24,771 nt of DNA from a virus, in IMG/VR virus record IMGVR_UViG_3300009180_000207, positions 1 to 24,771 of that record. One strand, given 5' to 3'. The notes below the pieces were generated by a model, which was given only the letters and a program-made list of their open reading frames with translations, had not been told where the DNA came from and did no database searches. This document shows, in pieces, positions 15,557 through 23,297 of the stretch (position 1 is its first letter; each line of letters starts with the position of its first letter). The position numbers and the translations under genes were made by a program.

Positions 15557-15909
15557 AGTAACTCCAATATCATTTGAATGTCTTGCTCATCACGCTCAAA
15601 ACGCACACGGCGGTCAAGTTCTTGAACCCGTTGCATTAACGCATCATAATCAATTGTGTTTTTTACTGCAATATCTATTGTTTGTTGTGGTGCGCTAGAG
15701 ATTTCCTCTCTAATTTCTGGCGGTAACCCAAAAATAGCCTCATGCAGCTTTTGTTTGCGTTGAGCTTCTAGCTCTCGCTCATGTTCCCACCGCTTGTCAC
15801 GTTCATCAAAGCCAAAATGCCCACCTATAGGGGTTTCGGTAATAACAGGGCTAACAACGCTTGAAATTGTTGCAAAAGGTAATTCCGCAAATGCCCCGTA
15901 TCCAAACAT
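15553..15909 (-). CDS. Unknown small phage protein (118 aa)
   Basis: The protein opens MFGYGAFAELPFATIS, a short Gly/aromatic/Ala motif found at the start of several phage proteins of unknown role. It continues with VVSPVITETPIGGHFGFDER and then a charged, helical body (KRWEHERELEAQRKQKLHEA, then ALMQRVQELDRRVRFERDEQ), probably a coiled coil, ending IQMILELL. AAGGAC stands about seven bases upstream of ATG 15909. It follows the 554-residue beta protein with nine bases between. No motif supports a function; a link between the fibre-like protein upstream and the virion would fit the layout but is speculation. Confidence 0.7.
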   Translation of the reverse strand: MFGYGAFAELPFATISSVVSPVITETPIGGHFGFDERDKRWEHERELEAQRKQKLHEAIFGLPPEIREEISSAPQQTIDIAVKNTIDYDALMQRVQELDRRVRFERDEQDIQMILELL

Positions 15910-15918
15910 TATTAGTCC

Positions 15919-17583
15919 TTAAACAAAAAACATTAAAAAGTTTCCGCTATTTAAAGTCAGGAAGTTCCAATTAGTGTTGTTGCCGCTGTTAGTCGAATTG
16001 TATGCGTTCCACGTACCGCCCGTAGCCGTTGAATCTTGAATGTTCATATAGTAGGCGTTAGTCGTTCCACTAGTTTTGTTGATCGTTCTTGCCGTTCCAG
16101 CCGTGTTGCTGTTAAACGTTACCAAGTTGCCCGCCGTTCCGCTTACGTTGAAAGTGTCTACTGTGAATGACGTTGTGCAAGCATGGGTAATGGTGCAGGG
16201 TTGAACCGTGTTGTTTAGCGTGGTGCATCTTGCTACGGTTGTTGCGCCTGTACCTAAGTAAAGCGTACCGCCAGAGGCTGACATTGTTAATGTGCCAAAT
16301 TGTGTTCCCGTGGCTCCTTGTGAACCACCAGCAAAACACCCTGTATTTGAAAAAACAATAGTTGAACTAGCAACGCTGTACGTTGTGCCTGAATTTGAAC
16401 CCACAAAACCAGTTGTGCTTGTTCCACCTGTAATTGTTACAGTAGATGTGCCAAGCGTAAGTGTTTTTGTATTAGTGTTGGCAAAGTTAAATGTTCCGCA
16501 AGTAACTGATTGATTGTTTGAATCAAATGTTCCGTTAACTAATCCAATATTCCTGCTAGTTCCAACCGTCAAAGCATCTTGTAATTGCCATGAACCGCCA
16601 ACACCGTTAAAAGCAATGGGAAAATCTAAATTCTGAGCATTGGTTGTAATTGTTCGGACAGTTGCACTAGTTGAACCAAATGTAGTTTGTAAAGTACCAG
16701 CGGTTAAACTCATGCCAGATGAAAAAATCAAATTACCGTAAATTGTTCTTGCCGTATTATTTAATGTACTTGAACAACCAGTAAAGTTTAAACCTAAATA
16801 AGACCCGCTAACCGACACTAAACTTCCAGTATCGCCCAATTGAATATTTAAAGTTATTGCAACTGCTTCGCTACCACCAGCGGTACTTCCGTTGTTGAAA
16901 GTTCTTGTAAAACCAGAGTTGGTGCTGGTATTAGGTACGTTGACTGTGGGCGTACCTGTGATTGTTAAGTTGGTTGCTGTGGCTACGTTCCACAGAGTTT
17001 GGTTACCTGTATTTGATGTACCGTTTAAAGATATTGAACCACCATTAAAAGCTAATGTTCTAGTGTTTGAATTGCTTGAACCAAATTGAAAACAAGAAGC
17101 CGTAAAGCCGCCAAGATTTAATGACCCGTTTGTAAGAGTTAAAGTGCTTGAACTAGAAAATGCAGTTCCTAATGTCCAACCGCCGCCAACACCATCAAAT
17201 ACAGTAGCACTGTTAAGTGACTTTCCGTTTAAACTTATTGTTTTGCCCGTCGATGTGGCTCTGAATGTAGTTGTACCTGAGTATGCTCTTGTAAAGTTTG
17301 TAGCGGGCCACAATAAACTACCATACACATCGAGAGCAACCGTACCCGCCAACGTCATTGTCCCGTCAACAGCGGTGGCATCAAAGTCGGCGCATGTTGC
17401 TGCCACAGTCGCCATCGTTACTGTGAACGCAGTCGTACCTACGTTGGAGTTGGCATCAAAGAATACGTTATCAGCGGACGTTGGGACAGACGCACCGACA
17501 ACCCCGCCTGATGAAGCAGACCAGTTTAAGGTATTTGTACCGTTCCAAGTACCTGTGCCGCCAACCCAGTATCTGTTTGCCAT
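15919..17583 (-). CDS. Beta-repeat fibre/adhesin-like structural protein (554 aa)
   Basis: A protein of almost pure Gly/Asn/Ser/Thr beta repeats, opening MANRYWVGGTGTWNGTNTLN, a start common in putative tail or surface proteins of environmental phages. It contains an internal duplication: about residues 109-197 (TISLNGKSLNSATVFDGVGG, then TNGSLNLGGF and NTRTLAFNGGS) match about 305-394 (TITTNAQNLDFPIAFNGVGG, VNGTFDSNNQ, NTKTLTLGTS), roughly 196 residues apart. It ends with WNAYNSTNSGNNTNWNF and a hydrophobic tail (FLMFFV). A beta-helix or solenoid with a role in adhesion is likely. The ATG shares one base with the stop of the 73-residue gene. Its place between portal and scaffold is unusual for a fibre. 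Confidence 0.7.
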   Translation of the reverse strand: MANRYWVGGTGTWNGTNTLNWSASSGGVVGASVPTSADNVFFDANSNVGTTAFTVTMATVAATCADFDATAVDGTMTLAGTVALDVYGSLLWPATNFTRAYSGTTTFRATSTGKTISLNGKSLNSATVFDGVGGGWTLGTAFSSSSTLTLTNGSLNLGGFTASCFQFGSSNSNTRTLAFNGGSISLNGTSNTGNQTLWNVATATNLTITGTPTVNVPNTSTNSGFTRTFNNGSTAGGSEAVAITLNIQLGDTGSLVSVSGSYLGLNFTGCSSTLNNTARTIYGNLIFSSGMSLTAGTLQTTFGSTSATVRTITTNAQNLDFPIAFNGVGGSWQLQDALTVGTSRNIGLVNGTFDSNNQSVTCGTFNFANTNTKTLTLGTSTVTITGGTSTTGFVGSNSGTTYSVASSTIVFSNTGCFAGGSQGATGTQFGTLTMSASGGTLYLGTGATTVARCTTLNNTVQPCTITHACTTSFTVDTFNVSGTAGNLVTFNSNTAGTARTINKTSGTTNAYYMNIQDSTATGGTWNAYNSTNSGNNTNWNFLTLNSGNFLMFFV

Positions 17584-17804
17584 TATTCAGCGGGGATGGG
17601 GTTGCCATCCTGATCGTACAAAACTTCGCCCTGCTCATCACGCATATAGTTTGGTGGCGGCGCTGTAATAGCTGTCAACCAGTTGTCAATACGAACTTGC
17701 TTCATTGCCTCCAACTCATTGTCCGTAAACGTGTGGTTGTCAGGAAGGTTTAACGCATCCCTGAAAATAATCCCGTTGTGGTCGTATTCAAAAATGATTT
17801 GCAT
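17583..17804 (-). CDS. Unknown small protein between two fibre-like genes (73 aa)
   Basis: A 73-residue acidic protein: MQIIFEYDHNGIIFRDALNL, then helical ELEAMKQVRIDNWLTAITAP and a C-terminal beta hairpin-like YMRDEQGEVLYDQDGNPIPA. Start at ATG 17804, one base after the previous stop, without a good Shine-Dalgarno, so coupling to the upstream gene is likely; the stop forms TAATG with the next start. The DxDGN pattern near the end recalls small tail-fibre accessory proteins, and its place between two fibre-like genes agrees with a fibre-assembly or attachment role. I cannot assign it to a family. Confidence 0.7.
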   Translation of the reverse strand: MQIIFEYDHNGIIFRDALNLPDNHTFTDNELEAMKQVRIDNWLTAITAPPPNYMRDEQGEVLYDQDGNPIPAE

Positions 17805-17805
17805 A

Positions 17806-18948
17806 TTAAGCCTGTGTAGTTACTGCAATGACATCCCAACGTGTGTTGTTGGCGTTGTAAATACATCCTACATAAGTGGTTTTATTGATTACCGTAGTTG
17901 TTGGCAAAGTTGTGCCAATTACGGTGTAAGTTGCGTCCCAAGTCAACGCTCTTGCTGTGCCGTTGTCCAGAATCCTGAATATTAATTTATTACCATCTAA
18001 AGGCGTTCCAGTTGGTGCGTTGATGCTCAAGGCAGACGCAAGGGCTGTATAAGCGTATACATCAGTTGTTGCAATGCTAGGCGTTAAAGATGTTGCTGTT
18101 GCCGCCGATGTTACTCTTGGGTTAGTTCTTCCAACTAACGTAGTAAACGTACCAGCAGCAGGGGTTGTAGCACCTACTGTAGCGCCGTTGATCGTGCCGC
18201 CTGTAATTGCCGCTGATGGAATGGTTACCGCGCCTGTGGTTTCAACAGTCATTGCATCTGTGGTATTTACAGCGCCATTGACAATAAAACTGATCTTTTG
18301 GCTATCCCATGAACCTAAAACAAGTGGCCCACCATACGACTCAACAAAAGTCGCTAACGGTGCTGAAAACCCGTTATTGGGAAACCCCGCAGCCGAATAA
18401 CTGTAGTTTGAGTTATTTATTCCAAGTTCGCCATAAGCCGTGTGACCACCATCGTTGACCGCATAGCTTGCATAACTTGTATTACTTGCGCTGGTGTTTT
18501 GCAGGCTTGTGTAGAGATATAACGGTTCGCTTGCGGTAAAACCAGCAATCACGCCTGAATCTGAGTGACCAGTTGCATCGCCTACATTTAAAGAACCAAC
18601 ATTAGTTGTGCCACTTGTGTAAGGAATCAAAACCCTGTTGTTGGCATCTTCATTGACCGACTTGCTTGCAGGGTATGTAACAAACACATCCTTTGAGCCT
18701 GCGCTAAAGTTGACCTTAGAGCCACCATTAGAAGACGAATAGATAGTATCCCTACTTAACGTCCCGCCGTAGTACGTCCCAATCCCGACCTCCCATTCAA
18801 GCCCTCGGTTGATTGTGTAATAGGTCGTATTGTTGTTACCAATGACTGAAAAAGACTGAAACCCTTGCACCGCGCCATCTAGGGTAATCGTGCCTGTTCC
18901 CGTGGTTTGAGTTGTCTCACGTACCCGATCAGCAAGAACTAAGCTCAT
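17806..18948 (-). CDS. Fibre-like virion protein (380 aa)
   Basis: The first 90 residues (MSLVLADRVRETTQTTGTGT, GAVQGFQSFSVIGNNNTTYY, WEVGIGTYYGGTLSRDTIYS) form a compact beta domain common at the N-terminus of environmental phage structural proteins. The middle is Ser/Asn/Gly-rich, and residues about 245-275 carry AITGGTINGATVGATTPAAG followed by TFTTL, a repeat signature of tail fibres. The last 90 residues (YTALASALSINAPTGTPLDG, LIFRILDNGTARALTWDATY) are another beta domain typical of fibre C-termini. ATG 18948 shares ATGA with the portal stop, with GGAG a few bases upstream. No chaperone of the S74 type is seen. Tail fibre or capsid-surface fibre are both possible. Confidence 0.72.
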   Translation of the reverse strand: MSLVLADRVRETTQTTGTGTITLDGAVQGFQSFSVIGNNNTTYYTINRGLEWEVGIGTYYGGTLSRDTIYSSSNGGSKVNFSAGSKDVFVTYPASKSVNEDANNRVLIPYTSGTTNVGSLNVGDATGHSDSGVIAGFTASEPLYLYTSLQNTSASNTSYASYAVNDGGHTAYGELGINNSNYSYSAAGFPNNGFSAPLATFVESYGGPLVLGSWDSQKISFIVNGAVNTTDAMTVETTGAVTIPSAAITGGTINGATVGATTPAAGTFTTLVGRTNPRVTSAATATSLTPSIATTDVYAYTALASALSINAPTGTPLDGNKLIFRILDNGTARALTWDATYTVIGTTLPTTTVINKTTYVGCIYNANNTRWDVIAVTTQA

Positions 18949-21248
18949 AGTGTCTCCACGCCTATTACTAGACCATCAGCACCCCTCACCACTTTCTTAG
19001 GCGCTCCGAGCTTTTTAACAGCCTCTCCAATGCCTTGCATGGTCTGTCCGTGTAGGTTAGCCATGTTGTCGGCAATCTGAGCCATTTGCATGACTGCATT
19101 CTGAACACCGACCCCTAGTTCTTGAGTGATCTTCTCAGATGCTGCTTGCTCTGCTTCTAGCATTTGTAGGTCAACGCCAGGGTTTGCACCGATTCGTGCC
19201 ACCAAAACCTTAGTCGCCGCATCCAGCTCGGCTTTCCAACGCTCATACTCCTCACGGCCTTGCATTTCTCTTGCCTTGACCTGAAGTTCGTTGTTAGCCA
19301 ATTGGATTGCAAACTGCTCTTTCATCTGCTCCAACTGTAAGTCTGCTTGCGTCTGCGCTTCTTGCATTTGCATCTCAAGTTGAGCCTTGGTCTGGGCAAG
19401 TTGCGCCTCGGCTTGCATCTTCATTTGCTCAGTTTGCGCTTGGGCTTGCATCCGCATTTGCTCTGCTTGTTGCTCGGCTTGTAGCTTCATCATCTCAGGA
19501 TTCTGTGGCGGTTGTGCCATAGCTTGTTGTGCTTTAGCCTGTAACGCCTTCATTGCCTGTTCAATTGCAGTCTCCAAGCCTCGGCCTGCACGATAACGTC
19601 TTACCAAGAATAAAAGCATTTCGCTCATCATTGGCAGCATTTCAGGGGCTTGCGACACCATTGGCAGGCTTGACTGCAAGAACGCACCAATAGCCTGGAC
19701 AGCCTCGGTAGCGTTTTGTTTGTCAGCTTGCTCGTCAATCTGGGCTAGGGTATCGGCCTCAACCTGAATGTGGAAGTCCCGAATCGTGCTGTTTGACAGC
19801 ATCTGAACCGCAGCTTGCAACATCTGTGGGTCTTGGCCTTCGGGGGTGTTCATAATCCCCGACATTTCCACAATCAACTCAGGCGGGTAGAACTTACAAA
19901 CAATCTGCGCCTTGATACGGAACAAATCGGTAGCAAATCGAGCCACATCGCCCTGAGTAGCCCTCAACCGTAGGCTTCCAAAGTTAGCTTTTAACTGTTG
20001 CGCGCCCAAAGTCTCACTTGCGTTAGTAGCACCCCTGAGAATGTCAGAGATACCGCAGATTTCGTAAATGTTTTGTTTAACAACTTCGCGGGATTGGTAA
20101 AGCTGTTGCAAGGTCTTAATGATTGCGCTGGTGTCCAGCATATCAATAGCGCCCTTGAGACCGCCTTTCTCGCTCATTGCCGCCCATGCGGTCACGGGGA
20201 ATAGCTTGTTATCCACGCCCTCGGTGAACAATCGTCCCAATTCCTTAAATTCAGCGTTAAACACACCGACTGCCTTACAAGCCTTCACCAACAGGTAAAT
20301 ACGCTGTGTCAGGTTGTCTAGTTCTTGCGCTTGGTCTTCATATTCGCAGTAATCAGGTACTGGAATCATTGAGCCGTTTGTCGTTGTGGCCAACAAAGGC
20401 TTAGGACAAGGGAAAAACTCCTCAAGTTCTAGCGGGTCGTCACGTTCATCAAGTGCTTGGGGATAACCCTTGGCAACCCAACAAACCTTCTTAGTGCGTT
20501 TGTTCCAAATTTCAGCGACTTTGGCTTTCTTGCCGTAAGTCGCCTTGGCTGTCATTGGGTTTTTAGCGTCAATGTCGTCATTCTGGTCGGTCAAAGGTAC
20601 GTTCTTGAACACATCACCAAAACGCTCTACGCCCTCTTCCTTGGTCATGTAAACCCAACGGCTCACCCACCAAACTTCATCCCATGTACGGGCTGGTGAA
20701 TGCAGGAAATCAGTCCAATAAACGTAATCAACAGGGCTGTGTGCCGAGTCAACGTGTTCGATTTCCTCAGTATTGGTGATTTCTGTGCCTTCTTGCTCTG
20801 GCTCATCAGGCAATTGACCCAAGATGATCGGCTCATAACGTACCCACGCTGTGCCTCGACCTGGCAACAAACGGTCTTCAACCACCCCACGCATTGCTGA
20901 GTCAAAGTCTCCAAACTGGGTTACTTCGTACTCAACCACGCGCTCAAGCATTGTGGAAGCCAAACGACCAACAGGGTCAGAATCCATATACCTACGCGAG
21001 ACTTCAGGCTTTGCCATCCGTCCGTAGAGTGCAGGGAATAGAACAGAAATGTTAGACCACAGGATGTTAAATTTCATCCTCGGCATTTCAATAGCGTCAC
21101 GTTCATCACGATAACGCCGCACGACTTTCTTGCCGCGCTTCTCCCACTTGTCAAAGACTTTTTGGGCTTGTTCTAGTTGGTCGTGCCAATACGGGCCTTG
21201 ATCGTCCTCATAAGCCTCTTGGTCTGCGTAGGAGCTGTCGAATGCCAT
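18945..21248 (-). CDS. Portal protein (P22-like, 767 aa)
   Basis: A 767-residue portal of the large P22/podovirus class (P22 portal is 725 aa). The N-terminal helices (WHDQLEQAQKVFDKWEKRGK) and MKFNILWSNISVLFPALYGR with MAKPEVSRRYMD (about residues 57-90) are typical of this family, as is the wing and crown region with PVTAWAAMSEKGGLKGAIDM, IYEICGISDILRGATNASET and LGAQQLKANFGSLRL. Residues about 590-675 are a long Gln/Met/Ala coiled coil (EQMRMQAQAQTEQMKMQAEA), which may form the C-terminal barrel inside the capsid, as in P22. It lies one base after the 89-residue gene and two genes downstream of terL, the normal place for a portal. Confidence 0.9.
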   Translation of the reverse strand: MAFDSSYADQEAYEDDQGPYWHDQLEQAQKVFDKWEKRGKKVVRRYRDERDAIEMPRMKFNILWSNISVLFPALYGRMAKPEVSRRYMDSDPVGRLASTMLERVVEYEVTQFGDFDSAMRGVVEDRLLPGRGTAWVRYEPIILGQLPDEPEQEGTEITNTEEIEHVDSAHSPVDYVYWTDFLHSPARTWDEVWWVSRWVYMTKEEGVERFGDVFKNVPLTDQNDDIDAKNPMTAKATYGKKAKVAEIWNKRTKKVCWVAKGYPQALDERDDPLELEEFFPCPKPLLATTTNGSMIPVPDYCEYEDQAQELDNLTQRIYLLVKACKAVGVFNAEFKELGRLFTEGVDNKLFPVTAWAAMSEKGGLKGAIDMLDTSAIIKTLQQLYQSREVVKQNIYEICGISDILRGATNASETLGAQQLKANFGSLRLRATQGDVARFATDLFRIKAQIVCKFYPPELIVEMSGIMNTPEGQDPQMLQAAVQMLSNSTIRDFHIQVEADTLAQIDEQADKQNATEAVQAIGAFLQSSLPMVSQAPEMLPMMSEMLLFLVRRYRAGRGLETAIEQAMKALQAKAQQAMAQPPQNPEMMKLQAEQQAEQMRMQAQAQTEQMKMQAEAQLAQTKAQLEMQMQEAQTQADLQLEQMKEQFAIQLANNELQVKAREMQGREEYERWKAELDAATKVLVARIGANPGVDLQMLEAEQAASEKITQELGVGVQNAVMQMAQIADNMANLHGQTMQGIGEAVKKLGAPKKVVRGADGLVIGVETL

Positions 21249-21249
21249 A

Positions 21250-21519
21250 TTAAGCTGCGTAGAAGAAGGTTACATCTATAGTGCCACCAATGGTTGCATA
21301 CAGACTGACGCCCACGTTAGCGGGGTAACGATGAAACCCGACTGCGGGAGTGATCGTGCCTGACATAACATCACCGCTTGCACCGCCGTTACGTAAAACA
21401 ATAGTGCCTGCACTTGTACTGTTGACGTAGAAACCGATTAACTGACATTGGCCATTGCTGACCGCGCCTGTTGCCGTGATGTTCTTATATCCACCGCATT
21501 CTGCTACTGGTTGGCTCAT
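21250..21519 (-). CDS. Small beta structural protein (89 aa)
   Basis: An 89-residue protein made of short beta strands: ITATGAVSNGQCQLIGFYVN, AGTIVLRNGGASGDVMSGTI, FHRYPANVGVSLYATIGGTI and DVTFFYAA. This looks like a single small beta sandwich or jelly roll, of a type seen as minor virion or head-fibre proteins in phages. ATG 21519 shares ATGA with the terL stop and has GAGGAGCGG directly upstream within the end of terL. It sits between terminase and portal. No specific function can be given; a decoration or spike-base domain is possible. Confidence 0.72.
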   Translation of the reverse strand: MSQPVAECGGYKNITATGAVSNGQCQLIGFYVNSTSAGTIVLRNGGASGDVMSGTITPAVGFHRYPANVGVSLYATIGGTIDVTFFYAA

Positions 21520-22835
21520 ATCCGCTCCTCTTTGTGTGTAGTTTCAAAGTCCCACAATTCATCCAAAGTGATCGTTTGCAGGGTCTTGCCTTTGGGTTGT
21601 GGCTCGTAGTTTTTATCTTGACGGTATGCCACGGCTAACATTCTAAACGCATCCGCAGGGTGTGAACACCAATCATGCCTTGGAGTTTGCCTAAATGTTT
21701 TCTTGTCCTCATCGTACTCCCTTTGGTACTGTCTGAGTGCCTCTAACCCCTCATCACAGATCGGGTCAAAGTAACACTTAGGCAGAATCATCCGCACCGC
21801 CTGGATACCGTCTTGAATGCCAATCTCAGGCACAATTGCCAGCTTGCTAAGACCACCTAAGTGCGTAGCAAGTTGCTCAAGGATTGATTTTCCTCCTGAT
21901 GCCAAGGTCTTAGCCCTAGCGTCATGCGGTAGGTAGTGCTTGGTGTAGCGATAGCCTTTAGCGTTCACAACATTTGCTATTTGCTCAATAGATGCCCCTG
22001 AAACTGCGTAGTAGTCCATAACGTGAAGTTCACCACGGACAATCTGATACCACCAGATCGCTGTGTCATCCCGATAACCTAAGTCCCATGCCGTAAATAC
22101 TGGCGCATCTGGGTCAAACTTCAGGTCTTGAATTCGCCCCTCGTCTTGGGCTTGGCGCATCTCTTGGCCATAAAACGCCCCAAGAATAGCCGCATCAAAG
22201 CTGCACTCATACTCTTGGTCGTACTGGTCTTGGCTTAGTTGCTCTTGGGCTGCTCTTAGCTCTGAGTCTGGCAATAGCTTAGAAACACTCGCAGGCAATC
22301 TCAACAAGAACCAATCAGGCGTAGTCTGGCTAACCCTGTAAATGTCGTGAAACTGATTCTTTCCCTTAGGCGTACCCCCAAACACTGCCCAACCTAGTCG
22401 GTCTGACAATGTAGGGCGAATGACGTTACCCCAAACGCTAGGCTTGAAGTCTCCATACTCATCAAGGTAAACCCCGTTAAAGCCTAGTCCACGCATGGCG
22501 TCAGCGTTATCCGACCCAAACAGCATGATCTTGGCCCCGTTGACCAACTCAACGCTTAAGTCTGCCTCATTGGTTGCCCTTGTGATTGGCGCTGCGTAAT
22601 ACTTCAGGTAATCCCATGCCACCCGTTTGGCTTGGCTTCTAAATGGGGCAATGTAAGCATACTGGGCCATTCTGTTGCCCTCAGTAATCGCTCTTTTAAT
22701 CAAATCATTGATAGCCGCTACCGTTTTTCCCGCCCTTCGATGTGCAACCAGACAAGACCAACGCTCTGTCCGATTGTGGAAAGGCATAAAAACCTTTCTC
22801 GGTGCATAGGGAAGGATTACTTCGCGCTTGCCCAT
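21516..22835 (-). CDS. terL: Terminase large subunit (packaging ATPase and nuclease)
   Basis: A 439-residue DNA-packaging motor. The ATPase half shows an arginine-type Walker A, LVAHRRAGKTVAA (29-41, Lys37), a Walker B GVYLDEYGDF (121-130, Asp125/Glu126) and the coupling motif VFGGTPKG (151-158). The nuclease half is RNase H-like: VFTAWDLGYRDDTAIWWYQI (246-265, first Asp 251), YLPHDARAK (301-309, Asp305) and DWCSHPADAFRMLAVAY (388-404, Asp395), which together supply the metal-binding acidic residues. It cuts concatemeric DNA and pumps it through the portal. It overlaps the terS-like gene by 19 nt and the 89-residue gene by 4 nt. All key residues seem present. Confidence 0.95.
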   Translation of the reverse strand: MGKREVILPYAPRKVFMPFHNRTERWSCLVAHRRAGKTVAAINDLIKRAITEGNRMAQYAYIAPFRSQAKRVAWDYLKYYAAPITRATNEADLSVELVNGAKIMLFGSDNADAMRGLGFNGVYLDEYGDFKPSVWGNVIRPTLSDRLGWAVFGGTPKGKNQFHDIYRVSQTTPDWFLLRLPASVSKLLPDSELRAAQEQLSQDQYDQEYECSFDAAILGAFYGQEMRQAQDEGRIQDLKFDPDAPVFTAWDLGYRDDTAIWWYQIVRGELHVMDYYAVSGASIEQIANVVNAKGYRYTKHYLPHDARAKTLASGGKSILEQLATHLGGLSKLAIVPEIGIQDGIQAVRMILPKCYFDPICDEGLEALRQYQREYDEDKKTFRQTPRHDWCSHPADAFRMLAVAYRQDKNYEPQPKGKTLQTITLDELWDFETTHKEERI

Positions 22836-23134
22836 GTCACTACCATTTCTATCGGGCCTTCATCAGCACCCGTGATCTCAGTCCTAGCTAACTTAGGTAC
22901 GTGATACTCAACTACGCTTTGAAATAGCTCAAACGCCTTGGCAGGGTTGGGTTTTATGTCTGCCTCTGGAATGCCATTAGCGACCTCATCAAGCCACTCT
23001 GTCAATCTGTGTGCGTTACCATCAACAAACAAAGCAATGGCCTCTCTAGCCTGTTGTGTGGTCTTGTTGGGCGTTCCTGCGACCCTACCACCAGCCTTCT
23101 TTCTAGATTTAACTACTTTAGTTTCACTTGTCAT
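22817..23134 (-). CDS. terS: Putative terminase small subunit
   Basis: A 105-residue protein immediately upstream of terL with 19 nt overlap. The N-terminus is basic (KSRKKAGGRVAGTPNKTTQQ, residues 9-28), as in DNA-binding small terminases, followed by helices AREAIALFVDGNAHRLTEWL and NPAKAFELFQSVVEYHVPKL, then a short tail after ARTEI. GGRxxGTPNK at the N-terminus and FELFQSVVEYHVPKLART near the C-terminus are shared by many phage proteins in this position. Small terminases recognise the packaging site and regulate TerL. The assignment rests mainly on position and the basic helical pattern, because these proteins diverge greatly. Confidence 0.75.
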   Translation of the reverse strand: MTSETKVVKSRKKAGGRVAGTPNKTTQQAREAIALFVDGNAHRLTEWLDEVANGIPEADIKPNPAKAFELFQSVVEYHVPKLARTEITGADEGPIEMVVTWASAK

Positions 23135-23138
23135 AGAA

Positions 23139-23297
23139 TTACTGCTTTTTAGCTAAGGCTTTTGCCATTTCTTGCTTTTTATCAGCGGCGGCAAACTCTT
23201 GTGCTACCGCGACAGGAATGTCGGCTTTCTTAGCAAACTCAGGGTTGTGTGCCGCAGCTTGCATAAATCGGGCTTGTTTGGCGCTGTGACTAGGCAT
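23139..23297 (-). CDS. Conserved tiny phage protein upstream of terS (52 aa)
   Basis: A 52-residue protein, MPSHSAKQARFMQAAAHNPE followed by FAKKADIPVAVAQEFAAADK and a Lys-rich end (AKALAKKQ). AAGGAA lies six bases before ATG 23297, and the start overlaps the end of the glycosyltransferase gene, so it is a real coupled gene. The pattern SxKQARFMxAAAHNPxFAKK..IP..VA.EF is one I recognise as very widespread in phages, often near terminase genes or other virion genes, with no known function. It is basic and helical. It lies between the GT8-like gene and terS. Confidence 0.85.
   Translation of the reverse strand: MPSHSAKQARFMQAAAHNPEFAKKADIPVAVAQEFAAADKKQEMAKALAKKQ

Noticed and set aside
17144-17668. 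174-codon plus-strand frame opposite the beta-repeat protein
   Set aside because: Val/Pro/Leu-rich antisense of a Gly/Asn/Thr repeat gene; no Shine-Dalgarno and no plus-strand gene elsewhere.
18945-21248. Possible fusion of portal with another protein because of the long Gln/Met-rich tail
   Set aside because: Large P22-type portals carry a helical C-terminal barrel, so the coiled coil needs no fusion.
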